From Cutibacterium granulosum (lineage in GTDB: Bacteria > Actinomycetota > Actinomycetes > Propionibacteriales > Propionibacteriaceae): a stretch of DNA of 64,000 nucleotides. The stretch lies in contig NZ_LT906441.1 of NCBI RefSeq assembly GCF_900186975.1, forward strand, positions 744,001 to 808,000, in the 5' to 3' direction. The translations under genes were made by a program, and so were the position numbers. Positions 17,923 through 27,352 of this stretch are shown here, in pieces (the first letter of the stretch is position 1; each line of letters starts with the position of its first letter). The notes under the pieces were generated by a model. It was not told the DNA's origin and did not search any database. It was given only the letters and a program-made list of their open reading frames with translations.

Positions 17923-19104
17923 GTGCGAGTTGTCTTCGTCGTGGACACGGTTCAACCGACGAATGGAGTGGCCACCTCGGCCCAACGCGCTGCTGCAACC
18001 CTGCGTGGCCGCGGCCACGAGGTCGTCGTCGTGGCCACCGACGGATCGGTGCGGCGTCCACATCGAGGCTGGATCGACGCAGCAGCTCCCAGTGAGGTGG
18101 ATCGGTACGTGGCCCAGCCGTGGCACATCCCGGTGGTCTCGCTGTTCGCCCAGGCCCAACGCTTCACCTTCGCCACGCCGAGCCGCGAGCTGCTGGAGCG
18201 CGCCTACCGTGGCGCCGACGTCGTCCACATCTGGTTGGCCACCCCGATGGGCAGAATGGCACTGCAGGTGGCCCAAAAGATGGGCATCCCCGTCTCGGCC
18301 GGGTTCCACGTCCAACCCGAGAACATCACCTACAACATCGGCCTCGGCAGGTTCCGTTCGACGACGTCCGCGGTGTACACCGCGCTGCGGGAGTACTTCT
18401 ACGAAGAGATCGGCCACATCCACTGCCCCTCACAGTTCATCGCCGACCAGCTCGTCGACCACGGTTACCGCGCCTGGACCCACGTCATCTCCAACGGTGT
18501 CACCGACGTGTTCACCCCCGGTGAGCCCAGACCGGTGTGGACGCTGGACTCCGATCGACCACTGCGCATCATGAGCGTCGGGCGACTGAGCCCGGAGAAA
18601 CGTCATGAATTGCTCATCGACGCGGTGAAGCATTCCCGGTATCGGGATCGAATCGATCTGCAGATTGCTGGCAAGGGACCACGCAGGACGATCCTGCAGG
18701 CTCACGGCGTCGGCCTGGCCCATCCCCTGCGTCTCACCTACCACAGCCAGGAGCGGTTGGGGGACGAGCTGCGTGCCGCCGACCTCTACGTCCACCCGGC
18801 AGACGCCGAGATCGAGGCAGTCGCGTGTCTTGAGGCGGTGGCCTGCGGGCTGGTCCCAGTGATCGCGCGGTCCCCACGCAGTGCAGCCAGCCAGTTCGCC
18901 CTCGACCCACGCAGCCTGTTCCCCACCAGCGACCGTGATGCGCTCACCCGTCGTCTCGACTGGTGGATCGAGCACCCGCAGGAACGAGCCCGAATGGGGG
19001 CACGATACGCCGAGTCGGCCCGGCAGTACTCGATTCACCGATCCGGCCAACTGCTGGAACAGATGTTTCAGCAGACCATCACCGACGCCGGGACGAGGCG
19101 ATGA
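17923..19104 (+). CDS. Glycosyltransferase, GT-B fold (GT4-like)
   Basis: A 393-aa cytosolic or membrane-associated glycosyltransferase that would move a sugar from a nucleotide-sugar donor to a lipid or glycan acceptor. It starts VRVVFVVDTVQPTNGVATS with the Gly-containing N-terminal loop, has the inter-domain GRLSPEKRHELLIDAV, and the C-terminal donor-binding EIEAVACLEAVACGLVPV region. The GTG at 17923 has AGGAG six bases upstream; the ATG at 17890 lacks one. The stop overlaps the acyltransferase start (ATGA), so the two probably act in one glycolipid or lipoglycan pathway. Acceptor unknown. Confidence 0.88.
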   Translation: MRVVFVVDTVQPTNGVATSAQRAAATLRGRGHEVVVVATDGSVRRPHRGWIDAAAPSEVDRYVAQPWHIPVVSLFAQAQRFTFATPSRELLERAYRGADVVHIWLATPMGRMALQVAQKMGIPVSAGFHVQPENITYNIGLGRFRSTTSAVYTALREYFYEEIGHIHCPSQFIADQLVDHGYRAWTHVISNGVTDVFTPGEPRPVWTLDSDRPLRIMSVGRLSPEKRHELLIDAVKHSRYRDRIDLQIAGKGPRRTILQAHGVGLAHPLRLTYHSQERLGDELRAADLYVHPADAEIEAVACLEAVACGLVPVIARSPRSAASQFALDPRSLFPTSDRDALTRRLDWWIEHPQERARMGARYAESARQYSIHRSGQLLEQMFQQTITDAGTRR

Positions 19105-19952
19105 TGGCACGACTCCAAACACTTCGGTCCCAACCGTCCCGCCTGCGCAGGCAGTATCACCGTCTGCGCCAGTGTCGTCCCTGGCGTCGGGTGCGAAGCA
19201 CTCATGATCGTCACCCCTGGAACCCGCGGGGCGGTGTGAGCGCAGGAGGTGGAGAACGTCGCGCTGGGAATGACCGAGCCATATCCCCTCACCGCACGAC
19301 AGGTGGTGCTGGGGATGGTCGAGCCATCCTGCACCGGGTGGCCAGGCAGGTGGGTTGGCACATGCTGATCCTCCCCGCGAGCCAGGTACTCACCGTGGTG
19401 GGCATGGGTACCAACGTCCACCAGAAGAAGCCGATCCAGGGTCCGGCGGTCATCGTCTCGAACCACGTCCACCCCTTCGACGAGCTGGCCCTCGTGCGAG
19501 CCATGTGGCCGCGAATCACCTACTTCGTTTCCATGGACGCCAATTTCGACATTCCCGTTGCCGGGAAGATCCTGTCATTCTTCGGCACCATTCCGGTGGG
19601 CTCGGACGCGGCCGGCCTGCGGGAGTTCCACCGGCAGACGCGTCGGCACCTGGCTGCTGGCGACCTCGTCGGCATCTTCCCGGAGGGGGAGCGTGGCCAT
19701 GATCCCCGACGGATGGCGCCGCTGCGTCCCGGTGCCTTTGAACTCGCCGTCGGAGCGGGGGTTCCGGTGATTCCGTGTCGGCTGGTCGGGACGGGCCACG
19801 TCTTCGGCCTGCTGTGGCGGCGGGAACGGCTCGACGTGTGGGTCGGTGACCCCATCGTCCCCGATCCGGCGATGACGCGTCATCACGCTGCTCGGGCCAT
19901 GATGGCCCAGGCCAGCGCGCAGTTCGAGGAACTCAGTCGTCGCCATCCGTAG
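19101..19952 (+). CDS. 1-acyl-glycerol-3-phosphate acyltransferase-like protein (PlsC family)
   Basis: A membrane-associated acyltransferase of about 283 aa that transfers acyl chains to a lysophosphatidate-like or glycolipid acceptor. The catalytic HX4D motif is NHVHPFDEL, the acceptor motif is FPEGERGHDPRRM, and the C-terminal VPVIPCRLVGTG is the family's fourth block. The first ~75 residues are Arg-rich and not conserved, so the true start is uncertain. I use the ATG in the ATGA overlap with the glycosyltransferase; ATG 19104 is equally possible. Its last 20 bases overlap the convergent membrane-protein gene. Confidence 0.85.
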   Translation: MMARLQTLRSQPSRLRRQYHRLRQCRPWRRVRSTHDRHPWNPRGGVSAGGGERRAGNDRAISPHRTTGGAGDGRAILHRVARQVGWHMLILPASQVLTVVGMGTNVHQKKPIQGPAVIVSNHVHPFDELALVRAMWPRITYFVSMDANFDIPVAGKILSFFGTIPVGSDAAGLREFHRQTRRHLAAGDLVGIFPEGERGHDPRRMAPLRPGAFELAVGAGVPVIPCRLVGTGHVFGLLWRRERLDVWVGDPIVPDPAMTRHHAARAMMAQASAQFEELSRRHP

Positions 19953-20694
19953 GAGCCGTGAGCGTGTGCATGGGAAAGACGAGGCACACCGTCCAGCACA
20001 ACAGTGATATCGACGAGATGAGCATCTCCTGAAAGTGGCTCATGTACGCGATACCGTCGACCACTCCGGTCGTCAGTACGGTCACGGCAGCCGCCACGGG
20101 CCACCAGGCAGGACGTGTCACGTGCGAACGTCCCTGAGAACGTCGCAGGCTGGTTCCGACCCACGCCGAGATGATGATGAGCCAGATTCCGATGAACTCG
20201 ACGGTTCCGGAGAAGCTGTGCACGTACTGCTGCCACGGCAGTTCCCACGCCCACTGGCGCTTTCGACATCCCGGGGTCGTCGACTCCGCACAGACGAACG
20301 GGAACGTCCCGGCGCTGAGCACGGCAACCCCCACGACGATGAGTCCGCTGGTGAGAGCTCGGTCGGCGTGCCTCGTCGTGACTGGGCGTTCCCCTGCCTG
20401 CCCTGAAACGGCTGCCGTCCCCGCCGCGAGTGCTGGCCCGGCGTTGCGCAGTCGGCTGGTGAGGATCGTACCGACGACGATGAGGATCGCTCCGGCCATC
20501 TGGTCGCACCCCTGGAGGAGTCGGGCGTGTGGTGCACCGTCGACCTGCAGGTCGGAATACATCTGGTGCGGGCTCAGCACAAAGACGTCGGGCAGGAACA
20601 GCACGGCGATCCACCAGTTGTAGAAGAGCAGTCCCACGCCGAGCAGCGCCCAGATCCAGCTCTGGTGACGGGCGCGGGCGGTGAGGCTGGGCAC
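19933..20694 (-). CDS. DUF998-like polytopic membrane protein
   Basis: A protein of about 253 aa with six predicted membrane segments, e.g. WIWALLGVGLLFYNWW, MAGAILIVVGTILTS, ALTSGLIVVGVAVLSAGTFP, FIGIWLIIISAWVG and the C-terminal ISSISLLCWTVCLVF. The pattern resembles DUF998 proteins (function unknown). A periplasmic CAESTTPGC pair could form a disulfide. I prefer the GTG at 20694 because TATTCT lies exactly six bases upstream, the leaderless arrangement seen elsewhere here. ATG 20742 would add 16 polar residues. Convergent with the PlsC-like gene. Confidence 0.65.
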   Translation of the reverse strand: MPSLTARARHQSWIWALLGVGLLFYNWWIAVLFLPDVFVLSPHQMYSDLQVDGAPHARLLQGCDQMAGAILIVVGTILTSRLRNAGPALAAGTAAVSGQAGERPVTTRHADRALTSGLIVVGVAVLSAGTFPFVCAESTTPGCRKRQWAWELPWQQYVHSFSGTVEFIGIWLIIISAWVGTSLRRSQGRSHVTRPAWWPVAAAVTVLTTGVVDGIAYMSHFQEMLISSISLLCWTVCLVFPMHTLTAPTDGDD

Positions 20695-20860
20695 GTGGCA
20701 AGAATACCGCCACGGTTTTGGGAAGGGCATGGCGGCTGCCATGACGCCCTGGCCGGCCGGGTGGTGAGCCCTGGGTCTCGGCGGCCGTCCGCGTCAACCC
20801 TGCATCCTGGCTGCCCTCGAATCCTCCTCATTCCGACACCCCGCGAATCCCCGGACCCTG

Positions 20861-20900
20861 ACTGCCCACCAAATCCCCCCACTGCACACCAAATTCTTGG
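20861..20900. repeat. 20-bp tandem repeat, two units
   Basis: actgcccaccaaatcccccc (20861-20880) is followed directly by actgcacaccaaattcttgg (20881-20900) in the 300-bp gap before the DsbA-like gene. Confidence 0.6.
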
Positions 20901-21003
20901 TATGCAGTTGGTGGCCCGGGACACCGGGTGTTAGGTTCACAGGCAGGGTCGGGAGACTTCTCGCCCCACCCGTCCGTCCCACATGCCATGTCAGGAGTTC
21001 TCG

Positions 21004-21789
21004 GTGGTGCAGTCAAGCAACCATCCCCAGCCCAAGTCTCGCCGGGTGTCGGTGGCCGTCATCGTCGCCGTCCTGCTCATCGCCCTGGCCGTGGTGGGGG
21101 TGTTCGTCGCCCCGGACGGTTCCAAGGGTGGCTCCGACGTGGCTGGCCCCGCCCCCTCGGGAGCTGGCCAGTCCAGTGGCGCGCGGGCGGGGCGTCACGA
21201 CAAGGGCGACATCTCGGCGATGAAGCGCAGTGACGCCCACGGTCTGGCCCGCCGTGACGCCAAGGATCCCTACGCCCTGGGAGACGTCAACGCCCCACTG
21301 GTGATGATCGAGTACGCCGACTTCCGCTGCCCGTTCTGCACCGTCTTCGCCGGTGACGTGCTGCCACAGATCAAGAAGGAGTACATCGACACCGGATACC
21401 TGCGCCTGGAATGGCGCGACCTGCCGCTGTTCGGCAAGGAGTCGATCGACGCCGCCGTCGGTGGCAAGGCAGCCGGTCGACAGGGCAGGTTCTGGGAGTA
21501 CTACCGCGACGTCTTCGCCAATTCGGACGGCAACGGTCATCAGTCCCTGCCGCGCAACACCATCACCGACCTCGCCAAGAAGGCCGGGGTGAGGGACGTC
21601 AAGACCTTCCAGGCTGGCTTCGACGACAAGCAGCTCGCCGAGCTCGTCGCCAAGGACGCCTCGGAGGCCAACCAGATCGGCTTCACCTCCACGCCGAGCT
21701 TCATTGTCGGTCAGACGGCGGTGGTGGGCGCCCAGCCGATCGACCAGTTCCGCGAGGCCATCGACTCCGAACTCGACAAGCTGCGCTGA
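21004..21789 (+). CDS. Membrane-anchored DsbA-family thioredoxin-like protein
   Basis: A 261-aa extracytoplasmic thiol oxidoreductase. After a short basic N-terminus there is one membrane anchor (VSVAVIVAVLLIALAVVGVF, about residues 14-33), a Gly/Ser-rich linker, and a DsbA/DsbG-type thioredoxin domain. The active site CPFC sits in MIEYADFRCPFCTVFAGD and the cis-Pro loop is FTSTPSFIVG. The GTG at 21004 has AGGAG six bases upstream; the ATG at 20983 precedes that ribosome site. Two bases separate it from a CcdA-like gene, which should supply or remove reducing power. It probably acts on disulfides of exported proteins. Confidence 0.9.
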   Translation: MVQSSNHPQPKSRRVSVAVIVAVLLIALAVVGVFVAPDGSKGGSDVAGPAPSGAGQSSGARAGRHDKGDISAMKRSDAHGLARRDAKDPYALGDVNAPLVMIEYADFRCPFCTVFAGDVLPQIKKEYIDTGYLRLEWRDLPLFGKESIDAAVGGKAAGRQGRFWEYYRDVFANSDGNGHQSLPRNTITDLAKKAGVRDVKTFQAGFDDKQLAELVAKDASEANQIGFTSTPSFIVGQTAVVGAQPIDQFREAIDSELDKLR

Positions 21790-21791
21790 CG

Positions 21792-22607
21792 ATGGACATC
21801 GGATACCTGAGCGCATTCCTGGGCGGTTTGCTGTCGCTGTTGAGCCCGTGCTCCATCATGCTGCTGCCGGCATTCTTCGCCTACGCCTTCAACTCCCCGG
21901 GCAAGCTCATCAGCCGTACCTGGATGTTCTTCCTCGGGCTGCTCGTCACCTTGGTGCCGCTCGGGGTGTTTTCGGGGACGGTGGGCTCCCTGCTGGGGCG
22001 CAACCGGCACGTCCTCATCACGGTGGTGGCCGCCATCGTCATCGTCATCGGGGTGATCCAGCTCCTCGGGATTCCCATCCCCGGTCTGTCACGCAGCGCC
22101 GAGGTCGACACGAGCCGCGGATCGGCCATCTCGGTGTTCTTCCTGGGCAGCGTCTACGCCGTGGCTGGGATCTGTGCCGGCCCCATCCTCGGGGCGATCC
22201 TCGTCATGGCCTCCTTGGGTGGTAGCGCGATCTACGGGGCGATCACCCTGGCCATCTATGCCCTGGGCATGGTGGTGCCGCTGCTCGTCCTTGCCCTGGT
22301 GTGGCAGAAGTGCGGATCGGGGGCCATGAACTGGCTGCGACCTCGCACGGTGTCCATCGGGGGCTGGCACAACTCGGTCGTCATGGTCATCTCCGGCCTG
22401 CTCTCGGTGGCGATCGGGGTGTTCCTGCTGCTCACCAGTGGCACTGCCGACATTGGTGGCGCGGTCGGGGTCCGCACCCAGTTCGCCATGGAGAACTGGG
22501 CCGGTCGTGTCGGACGGCGAGTGCCCGACTACGTCGTCGTCATCGCTGCGGTGGTGCTGCTCGTGGCGGTACAGGCAGTGCGACGTCTGCGGCGCAGCGG
22601 GTCCTGA
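21792..22607 (+). CDS. CcdA/DsbD-type transmembrane thiol-reductant protein
   Basis: A 271-aa polytopic protein with six to seven membrane segments that should pass electrons between cytoplasmic thioredoxin and the DsbA-like protein encoded two bases upstream. The family's first redox Cys is in the N-terminal helix (LSLLSPCSIMLLPAFFAYAF) and the second is in VYAVAGICAGPILGAIL. The start is fixed by position directly after the preceding stop. The same frame is open upstream to 21411, but that region is the DsbA-like gene. No cytochrome c genes are nearby, so the role is probably general extracytoplasmic thiol balance. Confidence 0.88.
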   Translation: MDIGYLSAFLGGLLSLLSPCSIMLLPAFFAYAFNSPGKLISRTWMFFLGLLVTLVPLGVFSGTVGSLLGRNRHVLITVVAAIVIVIGVIQLLGIPIPGLSRSAEVDTSRGSAISVFFLGSVYAVAGICAGPILGAILVMASLGGSAIYGAITLAIYALGMVVPLLVLALVWQKCGSGAMNWLRPRTVSIGGWHNSVVMVISGLLSVAIGVFLLLTSGTADIGGAVGVRTQFAMENWAGRVGRRVPDYVVVIAAVVLLVAVQAVRRLRRSGS

Positions 22608-22868
22608 TCCGAACCATCATCTCACCGGCCCCAGATCATCACCCCACCTGCCCCAGACCAGCACGTTTCATCACGACCATGCCAGGGGTCTGCCCTGATG
22701 CCCGAGTGCAGCTGACCCAGCAATGCAGTTGACTCGGTCGGTGTGCCACGGGCACGCCTCCTGATCGCCCGACGGGATGCACACCGGGAACTTACCGGCT
22801 GGGCCGTCCTGCTGTGCTGCATGGGTGCCCACCGAGCAGGATCCGTGTGCGTGTGCCCCGCGGGGGAG
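22608..22868. other. Intergenic gap, 5' part
   Basis: No gene seen. Near 22613-22660 the phrases accatcatctcaccggcccc and agatcatcaccccacctgcc form a degenerate ~20-bp tandem pair. The promoter of the repeat-protein gene follows. Confidence 0.5.
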
Positions 22869-22915
22869 TGGACTGACAATCGCCCATCCAATAATATTGA
22901 GATCCATTATCACTA
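22869..22915 (+). promoter_or_regulatory. Promoter and operator half-site of the 1120-aa repeat-protein gene
   Basis: TGGACT (22869-22874) and TAATAT (22892-22897) are spaced 17 bp, a good sigma-A-type promoter. Just downstream of the -10, attatcacta (22906-22915) is identical to half of the palindrome in front of the oppositely oriented operon (34955-34971). This suggests one repressor controls both. GGAAGG precedes the ATG at 22932. Confidence 0.55.
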
Positions 22916-22931
22916 AGGGTGGAAGGCGATC

Positions 22932-25900
22932 ATGGTTCAGATGCGACGGATGCTGGGGAGCGTGCTGGCGGCTGGCATGCTGGCTGCTGGTGGGGTGAAT
23001 CCGACGTTGGCGAGCGCCGGCCCGGATGACTCCAAGACCATCGCGACCCAGGAACATGTCGACTCACCGAAGGTGTTCTGGGACGAGTCGGCCGGAAACT
23101 TCGTCCTGCGCACCAACGTGGGTCAGAACCCTCCGCCCATCGAGACGACGGCGTTGTGGGTCGGCAAGGGCTACAACGACGCTGGTCACCAGCAGTACAT
23201 CCATCCGATCACCAAGGACAATGCGCCGGAGCTTGGCTTTGCTGGCAAACCCGGCGATCTGCTCTACCGGGCTCCGGCCCAGCCTGGTTTCTCCCGCTCA
23301 CCGATCTGGGCCGGGTTCGGTGCCGACACCAACGTGCCCATCGAACGGTTCCGCGACCAGTCATTCACCCTCGACATGGTGGGATTCGACGGGCCGGGTC
23401 GCATGGAGATGTTCAACAACTACGGCACCGAGCACAAGGAGTCCGCCTCGCGTCTGCTCTCCAGCCATGACGTCGGCCTGCGATCCGCCTTCCTCACCGC
23501 TGGTTCCCACACCCACAACGACACCACCTTCACCCGCCCCGGCCGCTACGAGATGACGTATCGCGCCAGCGCCCGCGACACCAACGGCACACTCATTCAC
23601 TCCGCCCCCCAGACCCTCGTCTGGCAGGTCGGTGGCACCAAGCCCAGCGCCGAGGGCCTGGGTGACGTCGCCAAGGCCTACCAGGCGTCGTTGACGACGA
23701 CCTCGCCGTCCTTCGCCCCCAAACTCAGCCTTGCACCCCATGCGGGGCGTGACAAGGATGGTGACGAACATCTGAGCCAGCTGGAGTTCACCACGGGCGA
23801 CTCGGCCGATCAGGGTACGGCCATCTTCTACATCGACGGCTACCACCTGGCGGAGGTGCCGGTGAGCAGCGGTCACGCCACTTGGACCGAGATGGTGGGG
23901 TCACAGTCGTCGAACTTCCAGGTGGTCTACGTGCCCAGGTCGGGCCACAGCCCACGATGGGTGAGCGCCCCGATCGCCTACACCACCGGCCAGCAGCGGG
24001 CACAGACCTCCCAGCCCGGCCAGTTCCCCACCAAGGCCAGCCAGGACCCGGCCCCGGCCTTCGACACCAACGAGCTCACCGATGGATCCGACGAGGCGAC
24101 GGTCACCTCGAGCGTCAAGGACGGATCGGCCACCGTCACGGTCACTCCGGCCGATCCGCGCATGATCGCCCATGTCAAGGGCGGATTCATCACCAACCCC
24201 AAGGACGACATCCCCGACTGTGACGTGGACTTCGTCTCCGGCCCCAACACTCGCAGTGTCCGTGCCGACGTGAGGTACTGCGGTGGCGATGCGACGAGCC
24301 TCAAGCTCGACATCACCCCGCTGCCACGCGATCACCGCTCAGCAGCGCACATGGAGGTCTCCGGTGGCCTCAACTCCACGACCCAGGTGCGATGGGGCGA
24401 GAACACCGGCGACGTGAGCCCCACATCGGCCCCACCTGCGCCGACCACTCCAGCCCAGCCCGGCCCGACGGATCCCGACGGTCACACGGGTCCTGCGCTG
24501 CCCGGCCCGACGGATCCCGCGCGGCCTGCTCCAACGGTTCCCGCACCCACTGGATTCCAGCCCGGTGCCCCCACCGAGCCGGGGCAGGGTGTCAATCCGT
24601 CGGACACCAGTCCGGTGACCATCGACCGTGGCCACGTCGACGTCGGGCCCGTCAGCTCCGACGGTGGAGCAACCATGGCCTTGGTCGACGACTCACGAAC
24701 CCATGCCAGGCAGACCGTCCTGCGTGATCCCGAATCGGTGAGGCTCAGTGTGCCCGATCATGCCAAGCATGTGCGAGGCGATGTGAGCGCAGCTGAGGTG
24801 AGGAAGGCTGGACTGTCCGGTCGGCCGGTGTTCCCCGACCACGCATACGACTTCCTCGGTGCAAAGGGCACCCCGGTGTGGGTGCTGCCCCAGAACCAGA
24901 CCGACGGACTGGTCTGGCCCGGGTTCTCCACCGAGCGGATGCCCACCGAGGACTACCCCGATGGCGTCAATCTCACCCTGACCCCCATCTCGGCTCCGGA
25001 CAAGGGGGCCTGGTGGGCGTTCACCGCTGGTCTCAGCAACGACGTCACCATGCTCGGATCGTCGGAGAAACCCCACGAGATCGTCAACAAGGCCCCGGCG
25101 CACATCCACAACAACTGGGTGTTCACCAAACCCGGCACGTACGTCATCGGGGTGTCGGCCTCCGGCAAGAACGCCTCCGGCCAGTTCAACGTCACACAGA
25201 AGAAGATGACGTTCGTCGTGGGTGACGAGGCAGCCACGGCACTGCCAACCCCCGGTGGGGACGCCGCCACGCCGGGTCGGCCGGCCGAGCCGACCCCACC
25301 CAGTGCATCGGGCCCCACCGCCTCGGCCCACCCCTCACCGGAGGCGAGTGCCCCCTCGGCCAGCCCCTCGAACCAGTCGAGCAACCCTGCCACACCTGAT
25401 GGACAGAGCACGCCTGCCACACCCCACGGGCCGAGCACGCCTGCCCCCAGCTCCTCGACGAACACCAAGGTCGTCCTCGACCACGGCCACGTGGACGTCT
25501 TCCATGTCGGTTTCACCGGGGGCAAGCTCGACCTCAAGCTCAAGGAGGATGTCACCGGCTCCGGCGTGATCCATGAACCGCAGGATGTCGACCTGCAGGT
25601 GAAGGATTCCGCATTCGTCGACGTTCCCCGACAGTTCCCGGGGGCTCCCAGGGCCTACGTGCTTCCCATGACGCAGAATCAGGATCTGCTGTGGCCCGGG
25701 TGGGACACCATGAGTACCGGCAAACCGGTCGACCTCGTCGTCGACTCGGTGCAGGGCCCCGGGAAGGTGCACCTGTTCACCACCGACATCTCGGGTACGG
25801 CCGTCTCCCAGCTCACCTCGGGAGGCACGGCGCTGCCCGGCACCATCTCCGTGCCGTCGCCGACGCACGTGCACGCCAACTGGGTCTTCACCAAACCCGG

Positions 25901-26294
25901 CGTCTACACGATGACCGTCCACGCCGCGTCCGGTGTGATGCGATCGGCCACCAAGACCTACACGTGGCGGGTCGGCGGGGACGCCACCGCTGCCCCGTCG
26001 TCTGCTTCCGTTGAGCCGTCCGAGTCGGCCAGCCCCTCCGAAGAGCCGTCGACACCTGCCGGTGATGACACGGTGACCCCACTCCCCGATCCGTCGGTGG
26101 ACCCGGAGGACACCCCCTCGGCCGCCCCGAGCGCCACCCCGAGTGACGAGAAGTCCACTGACCCGGACAACACTGGTGATGAGGCCACGATTCCCGCCAC
26201 CTCGGAGGCCACGCAGGCTGCCGACAACGCTCCTGCCGCCTCCCACGGCGGTGCCTCTGTCGGCACCGTCGCCCTGCCGCGCACCGGCAACTGA
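22932..26294 (+). CDS. Secreted anchored-repeat surface protein (1120 aa) ending LPRTGN
   Basis: A secreted wall-associated protein of the actinobacterial 'anchored repeat' family, expected to bind a ligand for the ABC importer encoded opposite. The signal peptide is about residues 1-29 (ending TLASA). Three repeat modules each start with (D)xGHxD and end with HxHxxW/F..PGxY. Their landmarks are HTHND at residue 193, DRGHVDV 565 / HIHNNW 724, and DHGHVDV 850 / HVHANW 979. A different beta-rich segment with two Cys lies at about 375-480. Pro/Ser/Thr-rich linkers separate the modules. The protein stops at LPRTGN with no membrane tail. Transcription converges with the transporter operon. Confidence 0.85.
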   Translation: MVQMRRMLGSVLAAGMLAAGGVNPTLASAGPDDSKTIATQEHVDSPKVFWDESAGNFVLRTNVGQNPPPIETTALWVGKGYNDAGHQQYIHPITKDNAPELGFAGKPGDLLYRAPAQPGFSRSPIWAGFGADTNVPIERFRDQSFTLDMVGFDGPGRMEMFNNYGTEHKESASRLLSSHDVGLRSAFLTAGSHTHNDTTFTRPGRYEMTYRASARDTNGTLIHSAPQTLVWQVGGTKPSAEGLGDVAKAYQASLTTTSPSFAPKLSLAPHAGRDKDGDEHLSQLEFTTGDSADQGTAIFYIDGYHLAEVPVSSGHATWTEMVGSQSSNFQVVYVPRSGHSPRWVSAPIAYTTGQQRAQTSQPGQFPTKASQDPAPAFDTNELTDGSDEATVTSSVKDGSATVTVTPADPRMIAHVKGGFITNPKDDIPDCDVDFVSGPNTRSVRADVRYCGGDATSLKLDITPLPRDHRSAAHMEVSGGLNSTTQVRWGENTGDVSPTSAPPAPTTPAQPGPTDPDGHTGPALPGPTDPARPAPTVPAPTGFQPGAPTEPGQGVNPSDTSPVTIDRGHVDVGPVSSDGGATMALVDDSRTHARQTVLRDPESVRLSVPDHAKHVRGDVSAAEVRKAGLSGRPVFPDHAYDFLGAKGTPVWVLPQNQTDGLVWPGFSTERMPTEDYPDGVNLTLTPISAPDKGAWWAFTAGLSNDVTMLGSSEKPHEIVNKAPAHIHNNWVFTKPGTYVIGVSASGKNASGQFNVTQKKMTFVVGDEAATALPTPGGDAATPGRPAEPTPPSASGPTASAHPSPEASAPSASPSNQSSNPATPDGQSTPATPHGPSTPAPSSSTNTKVVLDHGHVDVFHVGFTGGKLDLKLKEDVTGSGVIHEPQDVDLQVKDSAFVDVPRQFPGAPRAYVLPMTQNQDLLWPGWDTMSTGKPVDLVVDSVQGPGKVHLFTTDISGTAVSQLTSGGTALPGTISVPSPTHVHANWVFTKPGVYTMTVHAASGVMRSATKTYTWRVGGDATAAPSSASVEPSESASPSEEPSTPAGDDTVTPLPDPSVDPEDTPSAAPSATPSDEKSTDPDNTGDEATIPATSEATQAADNAPAASHGGASVGTVALPRTGN

Positions 26295-26322
26295 TCTTCC
26301 TCGCGTTCCCACCTGACGCGGC

Positions 26323-26349
26323 GAGCCCCAGCCATGTTGGCTGGGGCTC
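26323..26349. terminator. Bidirectional terminator hairpin
   Basis: A perfect 11-bp stem, gagccccagcc with ggctggggctc around the loop atgtt, followed by tcttcc on the plus strand. It lies between the plus-strand surface-protein gene and the minus-strand permease gene and should terminate both. Confidence 0.8.
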
Positions 26350-26452
26350 TTCCATGTCTTGCATGTCTGCACCGCCGGACGAGCACGGTTCCGACGCCGG
26401 TCTTCATCACCAGGGCTGGCCGGAGCCGGCCCGGCAGAACATGGTGGCTGGT

Positions 26453-27334
26453 TCAGGAGGCAGCCACCGGGGAGTCCGCGCGACGTCGCAGCCAGGCACC
26501 CAGCAGGCCGTGCCTGGGGGCCAGCAGCCAGCTGAGCAGGAACACCACCGTCGCGACGAGGACGATCGTCCCACCGGCCGGCAGGTCGATCGACCACGAC
26601 AGGTACAGGCCGACGAGGGCACAGACGGCGCCAATGACCGGTGCCAGCACCATCATCGTCGACAACCGATTGGTGAACAGACGAGCCGTGGACGCCGGGG
26701 TCACCAGCAGCGCGAGCACCAGAATGTTTCCAATCACCTGCACCGAGATGACGACGGTGAGGGTCACCAGCACGTAGAGCACCAGATCGAGTGCGAAGAC
26801 CGGCATGTGACTGGCGCGCGCCGTCTCACGGTCCAGGCCGACGGTCACCAGCTCCTTGTGCAGGGCACGCTCGGCGGCGAGGATCAGCGCACCTGCGACG
26901 CACACGATGACGATGTCGTCATTGCTGATGCCGGTGATCGACCCGAAGAGGAACTGCTGCAGCGACCCCGAGTACCCAGGGGCTCGGGAGATGATGACGA
27001 TGCCCAGCGCGAAGGCGCCGGCGAAGAGGATCCCGATGACGGAGTCCTCCTTGAGCCGTCGATTCTGTGAGACGACGGCCACCAGGATCGCGGTCACCAG
27101 GCCAGCCACGGCACCTCCCACCAGCAGGGACCCCTGCAGCAGGAAGGCCACCGCCAGGCCGGGGAACACCGAGTGGGCCACCGCGTCACCGATGAAGGCC
27201 ATGCCACGCAGCACGACGTGCGACCCGATGACTCCGGCAACCATGGAGCAGACCACGGCAACCAGCAGGGCCTTCGGCAGGAAGACCAGCAGTGGGTTGG
27301 TGAGGTCGGTGAAAAACTCCCAGGGAGTGAGCAT
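26453..27334 (-). CDS. Anchored repeat-type ABC transporter, permease subunit (ABC-3 family)
   Basis: A 293-aa membrane subunit of a metal-type ABC importer (ZnuB/MntB/TroC class). About eight membrane helices are visible, e.g. LVFLPKALLVAVVCSMVAG, IGDAVAHSVFPGLAVAFLL and VIGNILVLALLVTPASTARL. The last holds the ALLVTPA motif typical of this permease class. It is the final gene of the minus-strand operon, 18 bp after the ATPase gene and upstream of the shared terminator. The class imports Zn, Mn or Fe ions, but which substrate applies here is not known. Confidence 0.93.
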   Translation of the reverse strand: MLTPWEFFTDLTNPLLVFLPKALLVAVVCSMVAGVIGSHVVLRGMAFIGDAVAHSVFPGLAVAFLLQGSLLVGGAVAGLVTAILVAVVSQNRRLKEDSVIGILFAGAFALGIVIISRAPGYSGSLQQFLFGSITGISNDDIVIVCVAGALILAAERALHKELVTVGLDRETARASHMPVFALDLVLYVLVTLTVVISVQVIGNILVLALLVTPASTARLFTNRLSTMMVLAPVIGAVCALVGLYLSWSIDLPAGGTIVLVATVVFLLSWLLAPRHGLLGAWLRRRADSPVAAS

Positions 27335-27352
27335 TGATGATTCCTCGTTCTC

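Noticed and set aside
21411-21791. Fusion of the CcdA-like protein to an upstream domain in the same frame
   Set aside because: The upstream part is an out-of-frame reading of the DsbA-like gene; the CcdA N-terminus MDIGYLSAFLGG starts at 21792.
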